Shown piece by piece: positions 28,000 to 36,793 of a stretch of DNA of 64,000 bases. The notes beneath the pieces were generated by a model, which worked only from the letters and a program-made list of their open reading frames with translations, was not told where the DNA came from and did not search any database. How positions within the stretch are numbered: the first letter of the stretch is position 1; the number at the start of each line of letters is the position of its first letter. Both the position numbers and the translations under genes were made by a program. This DNA comes from Clostridiaceae bacterium BL-3 (lineage in GTDB: Bacteria; Bacillota; Clostridia; Clostridiales; Clostridiaceae): NCBI GenBank assembly GCA_902809985.1, contig CADDXC010000001.1, forward strand, positions 2,232,001-2,296,000, read 5' to 3'.

Positions 28000-29223
28000 T
28001 CATTTCACAATACTGGAAAGTATATTCTCCAGTTTTCTAGTTATATTATCTCTGGAATAATTTGTTATAGCATATTTCCTTCCATTACTTCCGAGTTTTC
28101 TTCTCAATTCATCATCTTTGGATAATTTTAAAACCGCATTCGCCAGATCAGATGAATTTTCCGGTTCAACCACTATTCCTGCCTCAGCTTCTTCTATCAA
28201 TCTTGCAGCTTCACCATCAACGGCAAGTACAATAGGAAGTTCTGTTGCAAGTGCTTCAAACATTTTTGAGGGAAGGGCACCTTTAAATATATCCAGTTTT
28301 TTCAATGGTATAATAGAAGCATCCATGGAGGCTATTATCTTAGGCATATTAGCTTTTGGCTGAACTGGTAAAAAAGTAACATTTTCAAGTTTTTTTTCAG
28401 CCGCCATATTTATAAGTTTTTGCTTTTCGGGACCATCCCCTACAAAAACAAATTGTATGTTCCTATGTTCTTTTAAAATTTCTGCCGCATTTATTATAAT
28501 TTCAAGTCCTTGAGCTAAACCGTGTATTCCACCGTAACAGGCTGCGAATTTACCGTTTATGCCTATAGATTCTCTAAATTTTTCATCTCTGTTCTCTTTT
28601 CTAAAAAATTCAGTATCCACTCCATTGGTTATAAGATGAATTTTTTCACTATCAAATCCCCTGTCAATTATATTGTCAACTATTCCTCTTGTTTGGCCTG
28701 TAATTGCATCAGCCTTTCTATAACAAAACTCCTCCAGCCATGTAGATGCTTTTATCAACAGCTTATTATGAAGTACACCGAGTTTAACAGCAGATTCAGG
28801 CCATAGATCCGATACATTGAACACAAATTTAGCCTTTATTTTTCTAGCTATCACATAACCTGACCATCCTAAAAAGAGAGGGGGTGATTCAGTTATAACT
28901 ACATCTTGTTTCTCAATATATTTAGAGCCGGTAAATACAGAAGAAAAGGTAAAAGAAAGATAATTTCGGAGTCTTTTTAGAAATCCCTTTTCTTTAGTAG
29001 CATATATTCTCGTTCTAATTATCCTTATTCCATCTATTTTTTCTATTACAACCTTCTTGCCTTTATATCCTTCAAATATTTCTCCTTTAGGGTAATTTGG
29101 CATAGCCGTAAGTATCGTAACTTCATGTCCAAACTTTTTTAGACGTTTTGCAAACTCAAAAATTCTATTTTGAGGTGCACCTACTTCTGGAGGACAGTAC
29201 TGTGTCAAAAACAATATTTTCAT
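28000..29223 (-). CDS. GT4 glycosyltransferase, WbuB-like
   Basis: 407 residues. The N-terminal MKILFLTQYCPPEVGAPQNR, ESPPLFLGWSGYVIA and FNVSDLWPESAVKLG are typical of the WbuB/FnlC-type branch that often adds N-acetyl-fucosamine or related amino sugars; the C-terminal donor site has FVGDGPEKQKL and EALATELPIVLA. The exact sugar is inferred only from family. It overlaps no neighbour; its stop is 33 bases from the flippase start. No good AGGAGG is seen (GGTGGTGAAATT precedes the ATG). Confidence 0.88.
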   Translation of the reverse strand: MKILFLTQYCPPEVGAPQNRIFEFAKRLKKFGHEVTILTAMPNYPKGEIFEGYKGKKVVIEKIDGIRIIRTRIYATKEKGFLKRLRNYLSFTFSSVFTGSKYIEKQDVVITESPPLFLGWSGYVIARKIKAKFVFNVSDLWPESAVKLGVLHNKLLIKASTWLEEFCYRKADAITGQTRGIVDNIIDRGFDSEKIHLITNGVDTEFFRKENRDEKFRESIGINGKFAACYGGIHGLAQGLEIIINAAEILKEHRNIQFVFVGDGPEKQKLINMAAEKKLENVTFLPVQPKANMPKIIASMDASIIPLKKLDIFKGALPSKMFEALATELPIVLAVDGEAARLIEEAEAGIVVEPENSSDLANAVLKLSKDDELRRKLGSNGRKYAITNYSRDNITRKLENILSSIVK

Positions 29224-29243
29224 AATTTCACCACCAAATATAA

Positions 29244-30335
29244 CTATGAATTCACTACATTCTTGTATATAATATCAATTTTATTAAAATTATCTTCTAC
29301 ATTAAAATTATCTTCCACAAATTTTCTTGCATTTTTTCCCATCAGTATTCTCAAATTCCTGTCTAAAATCAGCTTCTCCAGAGCTAGTTCTATATCATCA
29401 CTGTTCTTCTTTTTAACAAGAATACTTGATACATTAGGATCTGTAGCTTCTGGAAGTCCTCCAACATCCGATACTATAACTGGAGTGCCGCAGGACTGGG
29501 CCTCAACTACTGCAACTCCAAAGCTTTCACTATCTAAAGTAGAAGGAAATACAGCTATATCAAATCTATTAAATGCCTCTGCAACCTGTTTTCTATCTAA
29601 AAATCCAAGAAACCTAATTTCATCTTTTATTCCCAAATCAACAGCAAGATTTTCTAGATAATCTCTCTGAGATCCCCTTCCGCCTATTTCCAACTTCAAT
29701 TTTTTATCTGGATACTTTTTATGTAATTTTCCAAAGGCCCTTATTAAATACTCTATTCCATATTTTTCTTCCAGAGTTTTTATTGTCCCTATAGTTATAC
29801 AATCCTTATTTCTATATTTATCCTCAGATGGCTTAAATAAATTCAAATTGACACCAAAAGGTGTTACCTCTATTTTTTTATCTGTATATTTATTGGTTTC
29901 AATTGCCATGACTTTACTTGTAGAAAGTATCCTATCGGCTTTTTTAAAATTGTATTTAAGCATGATTTTTTTTAATATACCGTTTTGTGGAAAATCAAAT
30001 ACGTCACTTCCCCATACCGACAATATAAATGGATGAAATTTAGATAATGCTCCCAATAGTCCATAACTAGTTGCATAGTGAGCATGAACTATATCAGGCT
30101 TTATTTTATAAATAATATTTTTCACTTTTGTAATAGAAGATAGATACTTTAATTTTTTTATAGAACTATTTTTTCTAGTTTCCGTTAAATCATAATCCAA
30201 AGTGTATACACAGACCCCGTCTATTTTGCCAGGATTCAGAGATATAACATATATATCATATCCTCTATTTTTAAAAAAATCACACAGTTTTTTAGTATGT
30301 ATACTATTTGCATCGGACAGATAACATATTTTCAT
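29244..30335 (-). CDS. GT4 glycosyltransferase
   Basis: 363 residues. GT-B fold with HAHYATSYGLLGALS and SVWGSDVFDFP in the acceptor half and TPFGVNLNLFKP, IGTIKTLEEKYGIEYL, EIGGRGSQRDYLE and DSESFGVAVVEAQSCGTPV in the donor half. The E-x7-E pair is in FGVAVVEAQ. Donor and acceptor are unknown. The C-terminus has a short internal echo (VEDNFN twice), which may be a small tandem duplication. GGAGG lies a few bases before the ATG at 30335. Confidence 0.88.
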   Translation of the reverse strand: MKICYLSDANSIHTKKLCDFFKNRGYDIYVISLNPGKIDGVCVYTLDYDLTETRKNSSIKKLKYLSSITKVKNIIYKIKPDIVHAHYATSYGLLGALSKFHPFILSVWGSDVFDFPQNGILKKIMLKYNFKKADRILSTSKVMAIETNKYTDKKIEVTPFGVNLNLFKPSEDKYRNKDCITIGTIKTLEEKYGIEYLIRAFGKLHKKYPDKKLKLEIGGRGSQRDYLENLAVDLGIKDEIRFLGFLDRKQVAEAFNRFDIAVFPSTLDSESFGVAVVEAQSCGTPVIVSDVGGLPEATDPNVSSILVKKKNSDDIELALEKLILDRNLRILMGKNARKFVEDNFNVEDNFNKIDIIYKNVVNS

Positions 30336-30351
30336 ATATACTCCTCCAAAA

Positions 30352-31452
30352 CTATTCTTTTAAATCATCTACAACTTTTCTCGCTCTTGCCTCCCAAGTA
30401 TTGTACCATATAATTTTTTTTATATTATTTATTTTTTCTCCGTATGACTTAGGATTATTAATTATATATTCCAATTGTTTTTTTAATTCTTCTCTTGAAT
30501 AGTCTATAGCCCATCCTATATCATTATCATTTATAAACTCCCCAACAGATGTCATATTTGTAGCAATTACAGGTTTGCCATAAGTAAGGTAGTCAAACAA
30601 CTTTACAGGCATAGCAAATTCCCTATACTTCTGAGGTTTTACAAAAATACTAAATAAATCTGCCTTTTTAAAATATGGAATCAATTTGTCTCCTGATTCG
30701 TGAATTATATGTATTCTGTCATTAATATATTTTTGGTATTTATATTTTTCTGAATTCCATTCCTTTTCCCTGCAACAAACTGTCAAGCTCAAATTTTTAT
30801 TCTGATTGACTACTTCAAAAAGATATTCCAGATTATAGAGATAATTTAGTCCCCCTACATAAAATATATTCAAATTCTTTTTCATATCATTTATGTCGCT
30901 TTGAAAAGATATTTTATGTTTTTCAGCTGCAGGAGGCAATTCCTCAACTTTTCCTTTAAAATCTATCGGTATATAATCATACATCTTCAATGATGGAAGA
31001 TAAAAAACATCCAAAAGATACTTATACCTCAATAAATCATATTTGTAGAACATACATGCTATAATTCTCTTTACAAATGATACTGATAACTTGTATTCGT
31101 CAAACTTCCAATATACATCTCTATAAAATAATCCAATTTTTATTCCGTGTCTCTTACAAAAACTAAAAAAACCAAAATCTAAAAATGGAAACATTGGAAT
31201 ATGATTTTTTTCAGTTAATATTGTTGGCTCCGTAGAACTTTCCGAGTACATAAAATCATATTTTACTCCATCTTTAATTTTTCTTTTTATTTGCCCTATA
31301 CTATATTTTCTTTCTTTTCCATATCCCATAACAATATCTACATTATATCCAATACTTTTAAAAGCATTCAGCATCCTCAAAGGTCTTATTTGAGATGCTG
31401 ACGGCCAATTTTCATTTATTTTAAATGGTATATGAAATATACAATTTGACAA
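30352..31452 (-). CDS. Divergent GT4-like glycosyltransferase
   Basis: About 366 residues from a TTG at 31452, which has AAGGATGG nine bases upstream; a TTG six codons earlier is possible. The C-terminal half shows a weak GT-B donor site: NIFYVGGLNYLYNLEYL, FSIFVKPQKYREFAMPVKLFDYLTYGKPVIATN. The N-terminal half has few family marks (WPSASQIRPLRML, GLFYRDVYWKF). The composition is very Asn/Lys/Tyr/Ile-rich, like the neighbouring polymerase. Role in adding a sugar to the repeat unit is inferred from fold and place. Confidence 0.75.
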   Translation of the reverse strand: MSNCIFHIPFKINENWPSASQIRPLRMLNAFKSIGYNVDIVMGYGKERKYSIGQIKRKIKDGVKYDFMYSESSTEPTILTEKNHIPMFPFLDFGFFSFCKRHGIKIGLFYRDVYWKFDEYKLSVSFVKRIIACMFYKYDLLRYKYLLDVFYLPSLKMYDYIPIDFKGKVEELPPAAEKHKISFQSDINDMKKNLNIFYVGGLNYLYNLEYLFEVVNQNKNLSLTVCCREKEWNSEKYKYQKYINDRIHIIHESGDKLIPYFKKADLFSIFVKPQKYREFAMPVKLFDYLTYGKPVIATNMTSVGEFINDNDIGWAIDYSREELKKQLEYIINNPKSYGEKINNIKKIIWYNTWEARARKVVDDLKE

Positions 31453-31485
31453 TATAATCCATCCTTTCAAAAATCACTTCAATAA

Positions 31486-32634
31486 TTAACTTGAAAGAAT
31501 ACTAATATATAATTCTTTAAGTTCTTCACCAATTGAATCATAATTGAACTTAGATTCAGCATAATTTCTTATGTAATTGGGATCAAAATAATCATAATTT
31601 TCTATCATGGATTTTATCCCAATTTCCAATTGCTTTTTACTGCCAGGTTTAACTAATATTCCAACTTTTTCATTTACAAAATCCTCTGGTCCGCCGCACT
31701 CAGTTGCAAGTACAGGTTTCCCTCCAGCCATGGATTCTATCAATACGCTGCCAAATGTTTCCTTAATACTAGGCAATATTAAAAAATCATTCCTATCTAT
31801 TAATTTTGGTATTTCAGATTTATCCACCTTTCCATAAAAATTGCATTTATCTGATATGTGAAGATCTTTACACATTTTCTCATATTTATGCCTTTTAGAA
31901 CCATCACCTACTATATTAAAATCTATATTATAGTAAGGATTTTCAGTTATAAAATCAGCAAGTGCAGGTATAAAATATTGTAGTCCCTTTACTTCACTGT
32001 CAGGCATCAATCCTATAAACAACAAACGCCAATTTTTTTTATCATTATTACCTGTTTGCTTATTATTGCAAAAATATAAAGATGTATCTACAACATTCCC
32101 TATTATCTTACTTTTAAATTTGAATTTTAAGCTGGCAAGCTCTTTTGCCAGATATGTACTTACCGTAATTACATATCTGGCTCTTTTATATGATAAATAA
32201 AATAAAATCCTATTATAAATTTTATTTGAGAATTCATGAACTTTTGAGGAATGTTCTGTTATTATATATGGTATATTATTAAAGAACTTACTATATATGT
32301 ATCCTATAAAACCTGCTGTATAACATACATGGCAGTGTATTAAACTTATATTGTTTTCAACTACTATTTTGTTCAACATTTTGGCTGCCTTGATCATGCT
32401 GAAAAGCCTCGATATTTTAGCTTTTTTAAAATAATCAGTATTGGCCCTATATACAATTATTTCATCTTCAACAAATCTCATACATTTTCCCCTGTTTATA
32501 TTCTTGTCATAGGGGTAAAATACAACTGGTATTAATCCAACCTGTTTCAAAGCTTTAACTTGTTCTTTAATGAATATACCATTTACAGGATTCACACTGT
32601 CAGGATACCAGCTTGCTAGTATTAAAATCTTCAA
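31486..32634 (-). CDS. GT4 glycosyltransferase
   Basis: 382 residues. N-terminal ILASWYPDSVNPVNGIFIKEQ and HCHVCYTAGFIGYIYSK, and C-terminal LLFIGLMPDSEVKGLQYFIPAL, NIVGDGSKRHKYE and SIKETFGSVLIESMAGGKPVLATECGG are standard for GT4 enzymes. Its substrate is not readable. It lies between the divergent transferase and the second polymerase/ligase, all packed within 35 bases of each other. Confidence 0.88.
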   Translation of the reverse strand: MKILILASWYPDSVNPVNGIFIKEQVKALKQVGLIPVVFYPYDKNINRGKCMRFVEDEIIVYRANTDYFKKAKISRLFSMIKAAKMLNKIVVENNISLIHCHVCYTAGFIGYIYSKFFNNIPYIITEHSSKVHEFSNKIYNRILFYLSYKRARYVITVSTYLAKELASLKFKFKSKIIGNVVDTSLYFCNNKQTGNNDKKNWRLLFIGLMPDSEVKGLQYFIPALADFITENPYYNIDFNIVGDGSKRHKYEKMCKDLHISDKCNFYGKVDKSEIPKLIDRNDFLILPSIKETFGSVLIESMAGGKPVLATECGGPEDFVNEKVGILVKPGSKKQLEIGIKSMIENYDYFDPNYIRNYAESKFNYDSIGEELKELYISILSS

Positions 32635-32662
32635 TTAACAGCACCTCAGATTCTAATTATTT

Positions 32663-34147
32663 TTAAATTTTTCTGTTACTCGTTATAAGAGCCATTGACA
32701 TACCCATAGATATCCAAAAAGGTGTATACCACATAATAGTACTGGGTCCAAAAGATAAAAACACTATTCCAAACAAATTTGATGAAAACATAATTGAGTA
32801 TTTCTTCATCTCCCTATCTGAATAATCATAAGAACGCAGCGGAGATCTTATCATGTTGGCATATATATATATTGTGTATAAAAAAATTGCCACACCAAAA
32901 TTTCCCAATATTTCAAACCAGAAACTGTGAACATTCAGGACTCCAAAAGTATTATTCATCTTTTTTACATAGTTTTCAATATTTCCAGGACCAAAGCCCA
33001 GATAATGTTTTTGAATAATAACTCCATGTACTACATCATAGATAAGTGTATATCTCTCGTTCTCCGATCCTTTTTTGCCCAGCTGCAGTAATTTTTCATC
33101 CTGCGGGTTCAAACGATAATCTGAATTAAAAATATTCAATTTGCTCAATAATCTTGAACCTGTTATTTTCCCATAAAAAGGCTGCATATTCGGTATAAAA
33201 GAAATTCCTAAAAATACCGCCATGGTAACAGTTGCCAAAGTTGCAAGTCTTTTTATATTATACACACTTCTATTATTTGAGAAAGAATAGAAAATTATCA
33301 TAAATAATAATACAATAAATATAGTAATCCAGGCTGTTCTGGATCTAGTAAATATTAAATTTAACTGACTTATGAAATATAACAACAAATAGATCCTTTT
33401 ATTAAATCTGCTATTGGTGAATAGCCATGCTCCAATTAATATCGTCATGCCTATAACTAAAAATGCTGCATAATTATTGGGATTGTAAAAAAACACAACT
33501 GGTATCTTTTTAACATAACTTATCTGGGTTACTATAGGATCCCACTCTTCAAAATGATTTCTAACTCCATACCTTACTCCAAATATTTCCAATGTTCCAA
33601 GAAACAATACGCCCATATATATATATTCTAAAAGCTTTAGGCTCTTATTCATGACTGTTCTAGATCTATTTTCCCAAATCATCATAATCATAAGGGATAT
33701 CATAATAAAAAAATTAAATATATACTTAATGGACAACTTTTTATCTTCAGAAATAAAAAAACCAAACAGCATATATACAATGAATATACTGATAAAAATA
33801 AAATACTTATTATTCTTAATTAAATCAAAACCAATATTATTATAGTGTTTCACAAAACCATATATGAAAAATAGCATATATATAAACAAAGTCACATAAA
33901 AATAATATACTTCATATCTACTTCCTATGGGTATCTTCAGTGAAAAATTTATAATAGCAAACAATAATGTAGAAAAATATATAAGATCCAATTTGCAGGT
34001 AATAAATTTCTTATAAATTATAGTAACATAAAAAGCTGCAAATAACTGGACTACAATCAAACTTGGAAACATAAGGTAATTTGCTATTAAACTCAAGATA
34101 ATTAATATGTATACAATTCTGCTTTGGCCATTAGAAGCTGTTTTCAT
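32663..34147 (-). CDS. O-antigen ligase/polymerase family membrane protein (second)
   Basis: 494 residues from the ATG at 34147 (MKTASNGQ), with AAAGGTGG eight bases upstream. About eleven membrane segments. Family marks: NPNNYAAFLVIGMTILIGAW, LNLIFTRSRTAWI, and a long outer loop with HYLGFGPGNIENYV and VHSFWFEILGNFG. This fits Wzy-type polymerase or WaaL-type ligase. Together with the protein at 25.4 kb it makes two enzymes of this class within the repeat-flanked cassette. The gene starts only a few bases after the stop of the intact oxidoreductase. Confidence 0.85.
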   Translation of the reverse strand: MKTASNGQSRIVYILIILSLIANYLMFPSLIVVQLFAAFYVTIIYKKFITCKLDLIYFSTLLFAIINFSLKIPIGSRYEVYYFYVTLFIYMLFFIYGFVKHYNNIGFDLIKNNKYFIFISIFIVYMLFGFFISEDKKLSIKYIFNFFIMISLMIMMIWENRSRTVMNKSLKLLEYIYMGVLFLGTLEIFGVRYGVRNHFEEWDPIVTQISYVKKIPVVFFYNPNNYAAFLVIGMTILIGAWLFTNSRFNKRIYLLLYFISQLNLIFTRSRTAWITIFIVLLFMIIFYSFSNNRSVYNIKRLATLATVTMAVFLGISFIPNMQPFYGKITGSRLLSKLNIFNSDYRLNPQDEKLLQLGKKGSENERYTLIYDVVHGVIIQKHYLGFGPGNIENYVKKMNNTFGVLNVHSFWFEILGNFGVAIFLYTIYIYANMIRSPLRSYDYSDREMKKYSIMFSSNLFGIVFLSFGPSTIMWYTPFWISMGMSMALITSNRKI

Positions 34148-34163
34148 CAACATTTCCACCTTT

Positions 34164-35276
34164 TCATTTATTACTGAGTATTTTGTCTACATCTACCATA
34201 TCCATAGTTGAAAAATCTTTGAATGGAAATTTAACCGGCATACCTGTAAGCCTCGATTTATATGCTGCCAAAATTATAGACATTCCCTTTTTACCCTCTT
34301 TCCCATCTATGAGAGGTCTCGTATTATTGTTTACTGCATCTATCATATCCTTGAAAAGAGGTATGTGTCCAAAACCATATACGGTATCGGGATTCCCTTC
34401 CTGTGTCCTTGACATCTCATCATCTACGTCCCTGTGATCTGCAAATTCCCAGGTCTCTATCTTATTTACTGCAAGTCCGCCTATGCACACGGTGCCTTTT
34501 TCTCCAAATATGCTGAGGGTTTCTTCCAGATTCTTTGGATAAACACAGGCACTTCCCTCCACTATTCCTATGGAGCCATTTTTGAATCTTATTATAATCG
34601 CCCCAAAATCCTCCGCCTCTATATTTCTTATAAAGGTATCACACTGGGCATATACACTATAGATTTCTCCACCCATCATCCACTGGAGTAAATCTATATT
34701 GTGTATACACTGATTCATCAGTGTGCCTCCATCGAGTTTCCAGGTCCCTCTCCAGGGAGCCTGATTGTAATAGTCCATATCTCTGCTCCAGAGTATTCTG
34801 GCCGTGCCGTTTACAAGCCTGCCGAACCTGTTTCCCTCCACAGCTTCTCTAAGCTGCTGCACCGGCTTGTTGAACCTGTTCTGATGACATATGCACAGCT
34901 TTACATGGTTTCTTTCAGATGCTTCTATCATCGCATCTGCATCCTGTATAGAAAGTGCCATGGGCTTCTCGCATATGACATTTTTATTCTTGTCCATACA
35001 GTAGATGGCTATTTCAGGATGATATCCACTTTCAGTAGCTATGGTAACCACATCTATGTCCTGGTTCGCAAGCATCTTCTTATAGTCTGTATAAATTTCC
35101 GGAATATAAGCTCTGTCTATTTTATCCGCATATTCATTTTTTCTTTTCTCAGCCTTTTCACTTACTACATCACATACTGCCACTAAAACTGCTTCATCTT
35201 TATTGGCTGCCAGAGCTTCAACATGTTTATATGAAATCCTTCCACAGCCTATAATGGCAAATCTCAATTTCTTCAT
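34164..35276 (-). CDS. Gfo/Idh/MocA family NAD-dependent oxidoreductase (WbpB/WlbA-like), intact copy
   Basis: 370 residues from the ATG at 35276, with GAGAGGTTACTTCT upstream. Rossmann start AIIGCGRISYKHVEAL, then the family block EKPMALSIQDADAMI (the catalytic Glu-Lys-Pro) and CHQNRFN; the second half has GGTLMNQCIHNIDLLQWMMGG. In the WbpB role it would oxidise the 3-OH of a UDP-N-acetyl-amino-uronic acid. The gene directly upstream is a WbpA-type dehydrogenase, which would make that substrate. Its first and last parts are duplicated almost exactly in the pseudogene at 24773-25253. Confidence 0.88.
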   Translation of the reverse strand: MKKLRFAIIGCGRISYKHVEALAANKDEAVLVAVCDVVSEKAEKRKNEYADKIDRAYIPEIYTDYKKMLANQDIDVVTIATESGYHPEIAIYCMDKNKNVICEKPMALSIQDADAMIEASERNHVKLCICHQNRFNKPVQQLREAVEGNRFGRLVNGTARILWSRDMDYYNQAPWRGTWKLDGGTLMNQCIHNIDLLQWMMGGEIYSVYAQCDTFIRNIEAEDFGAIIIRFKNGSIGIVEGSACVYPKNLEETLSIFGEKGTVCIGGLAVNKIETWEFADHRDVDDEMSRTQEGNPDTVYGFGHIPLFKDMIDAVNNNTRPLIDGKEGKKGMSIILAAYKSRLTGMPVKFPFKDFSTMDMVDVDKILSNK

Positions 35277-35277
35277 A
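34197..35277. repeat. Direct repeat, right copy (intact oxidoreductase)
   Basis: Same orientation as 24800-25254. The middle 626 bases (34405-35030) are present only here. Near identity over the shared parts points to recent duplication or gene conversion. Confidence 0.92.
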
Positions 35278-35348
35278 GAAGTAACCTCTCTCTCTTTCTT
35301 TATCAATAGTATAAGTCCTACAAATTAGGACTTATACAAATTTCACTT

Positions 35349-36668
35349 TTATAATTTATGAATTTTATTTCTGTTGTTCTTAACATCTTTTGTAGCATTT
35401 CTGGTATCATATACAAGTTTTGCCCTTTCCACAATCTGCTCATAATCATAACAGCTGTGGTTTGTAGTTATAATTACTATATCACTTTCATCTATAACTT
35501 TTTCCCAGTCAACACTGTGATATTCTTTTCCCTTGTGCTTAAAATTCGGTATATAGGGATCATTTATTATGATATCCGCACCATTTGCTTCAAGATGTTC
35601 TATTACCTTGAGAGCAGGTGACTCCCTCATATCATCTATATCATTTTTATATGCTACTCCCATAAGGAGTACTTTTGCCCCATTCATGGCCTTTTTCTCA
35701 TACTTGTTCAAAAGTTTCATGGCATTGTCCACTACAAATAGAGGCATTGAATCATTTATGTCTCCAGAAGTCTCTATAAGCTTAGTGTGAAAATCATACT
35801 CTTTTGCCTTCCATGAAAGATAAAATGGATCAAGTGGTATACAATGTCCTCCTAATCCCGGTCCCGGATAAAATGGCATAAATCCATAGGGCTTAGTCTT
35901 TGCCGCCTCAATTACCTCCCATATGTCTATTTTCATTCTATTACATAATATTGCCATTTCATTTATAAGTCCTATATTTATATTTCTAAATGTATTTTCA
36001 AGTATCTTCTCCATTTCAGCTACTGCCGGCGAAGATACCGTAAACACATCACTATTAAGTACACTTTTGTAAAGAGCTGCTGCAACTTCCGTACATTCGG
36101 GTGTACAGCCTCCAACTACCTTGGGTGTATTTTTGGTCTTGTATTTTTTATTCCCGGGATCAACTCTTTCAGGTGAAAATGCCAAAAAGAAATCCTCTCC
36201 ACATTTCAATCCACCTTTTTCAAGTATAGGTTTCAGCACTTCTTCTGTTGTTCCAGGGTATGTAGTACTTTCAAGTACTACAAGCATTCCTCTGTGAAGA
36301 TATTTCGCCACACTTTTAGTAGAATCAACTACATAGGACAAATCCGGCTGTTTGTATAGATCAAGTGGTGTGGGAACAGATATCGTAACTGCATCCACGT
36401 CCTTAACAAATCCAAAATCAGTAGTTGCCTTAAGTTTTCCTGCTTCAACAAGTTTGGATAAATCTGAATCAACTATATCGCCTATATAATTATTCCCTTT
36501 ATTTACCATTTCTACCTTCTTATCCTGAACATCAAATCCTATAACATTAAATCCTACTTTTGCTTTCTCCACAGCAAGGGGAAGTCCTACATATCCTAAG
36601 CCTACCACTCCCAGCTTAGCAGTTCTATCCTTCAATTTTAATATCAGTTCATCTTTTAATTGTGACAT
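35349..36668 (-). CDS. Nucleotide-sugar 6-dehydrogenase (WbpA-type, UDP-GlcNAc/UDP-ManNAc)
   Basis: 439 residues. Rossmann GVVGLGYVGLPLA (20-32), then SVPTPLD (98-104), ESTTYPGTTEE and FSPERVDPG; the catalytic cysteine is C276 in GLGGHCIPLDP. The PERVDPG and GHCIPLDP forms are those of UDP-N-acetyl-hexosamine dehydrogenases rather than UDP-glucose dehydrogenase. It makes a UDP-N-acetyl-amino-uronic acid with two NAD. It is followed on the same strand by the WbpB-like gene after 70 bases. The ATG is preceded by GGGAGGAAAGAA. Confidence 0.92.
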   Translation of the reverse strand: MSQLKDELILKLKDRTAKLGVVGLGYVGLPLAVEKAKVGFNVIGFDVQDKKVEMVNKGNNYIGDIVDSDLSKLVEAGKLKATTDFGFVKDVDAVTISVPTPLDLYKQPDLSYVVDSTKSVAKYLHRGMLVVLESTTYPGTTEEVLKPILEKGGLKCGEDFFLAFSPERVDPGNKKYKTKNTPKVVGGCTPECTEVAAALYKSVLNSDVFTVSSPAVAEMEKILENTFRNINIGLINEMAILCNRMKIDIWEVIEAAKTKPYGFMPFYPGPGLGGHCIPLDPFYLSWKAKEYDFHTKLIETSGDINDSMPLFVVDNAMKLLNKYEKKAMNGAKVLLMGVAYKNDIDDMRESPALKVIEHLEANGADIIINDPYIPNFKHKGKEYHSVDWEKVIDESDIVIITTNHSCYDYEQIVERAKLVYDTRNATKDVKNNRNKIHKL

Positions 36669-36793
36669 TTCTTTCCTCCCGAGTTCTATAATTTATATAA
36701 GTTCACCATATAGTTTTGTAACTTTTTTGGCATTTGTATTCTACGTAAAATACTTTTGGATTGTATTCTTTCCTCTATTGCCTCCCTGTCTGT

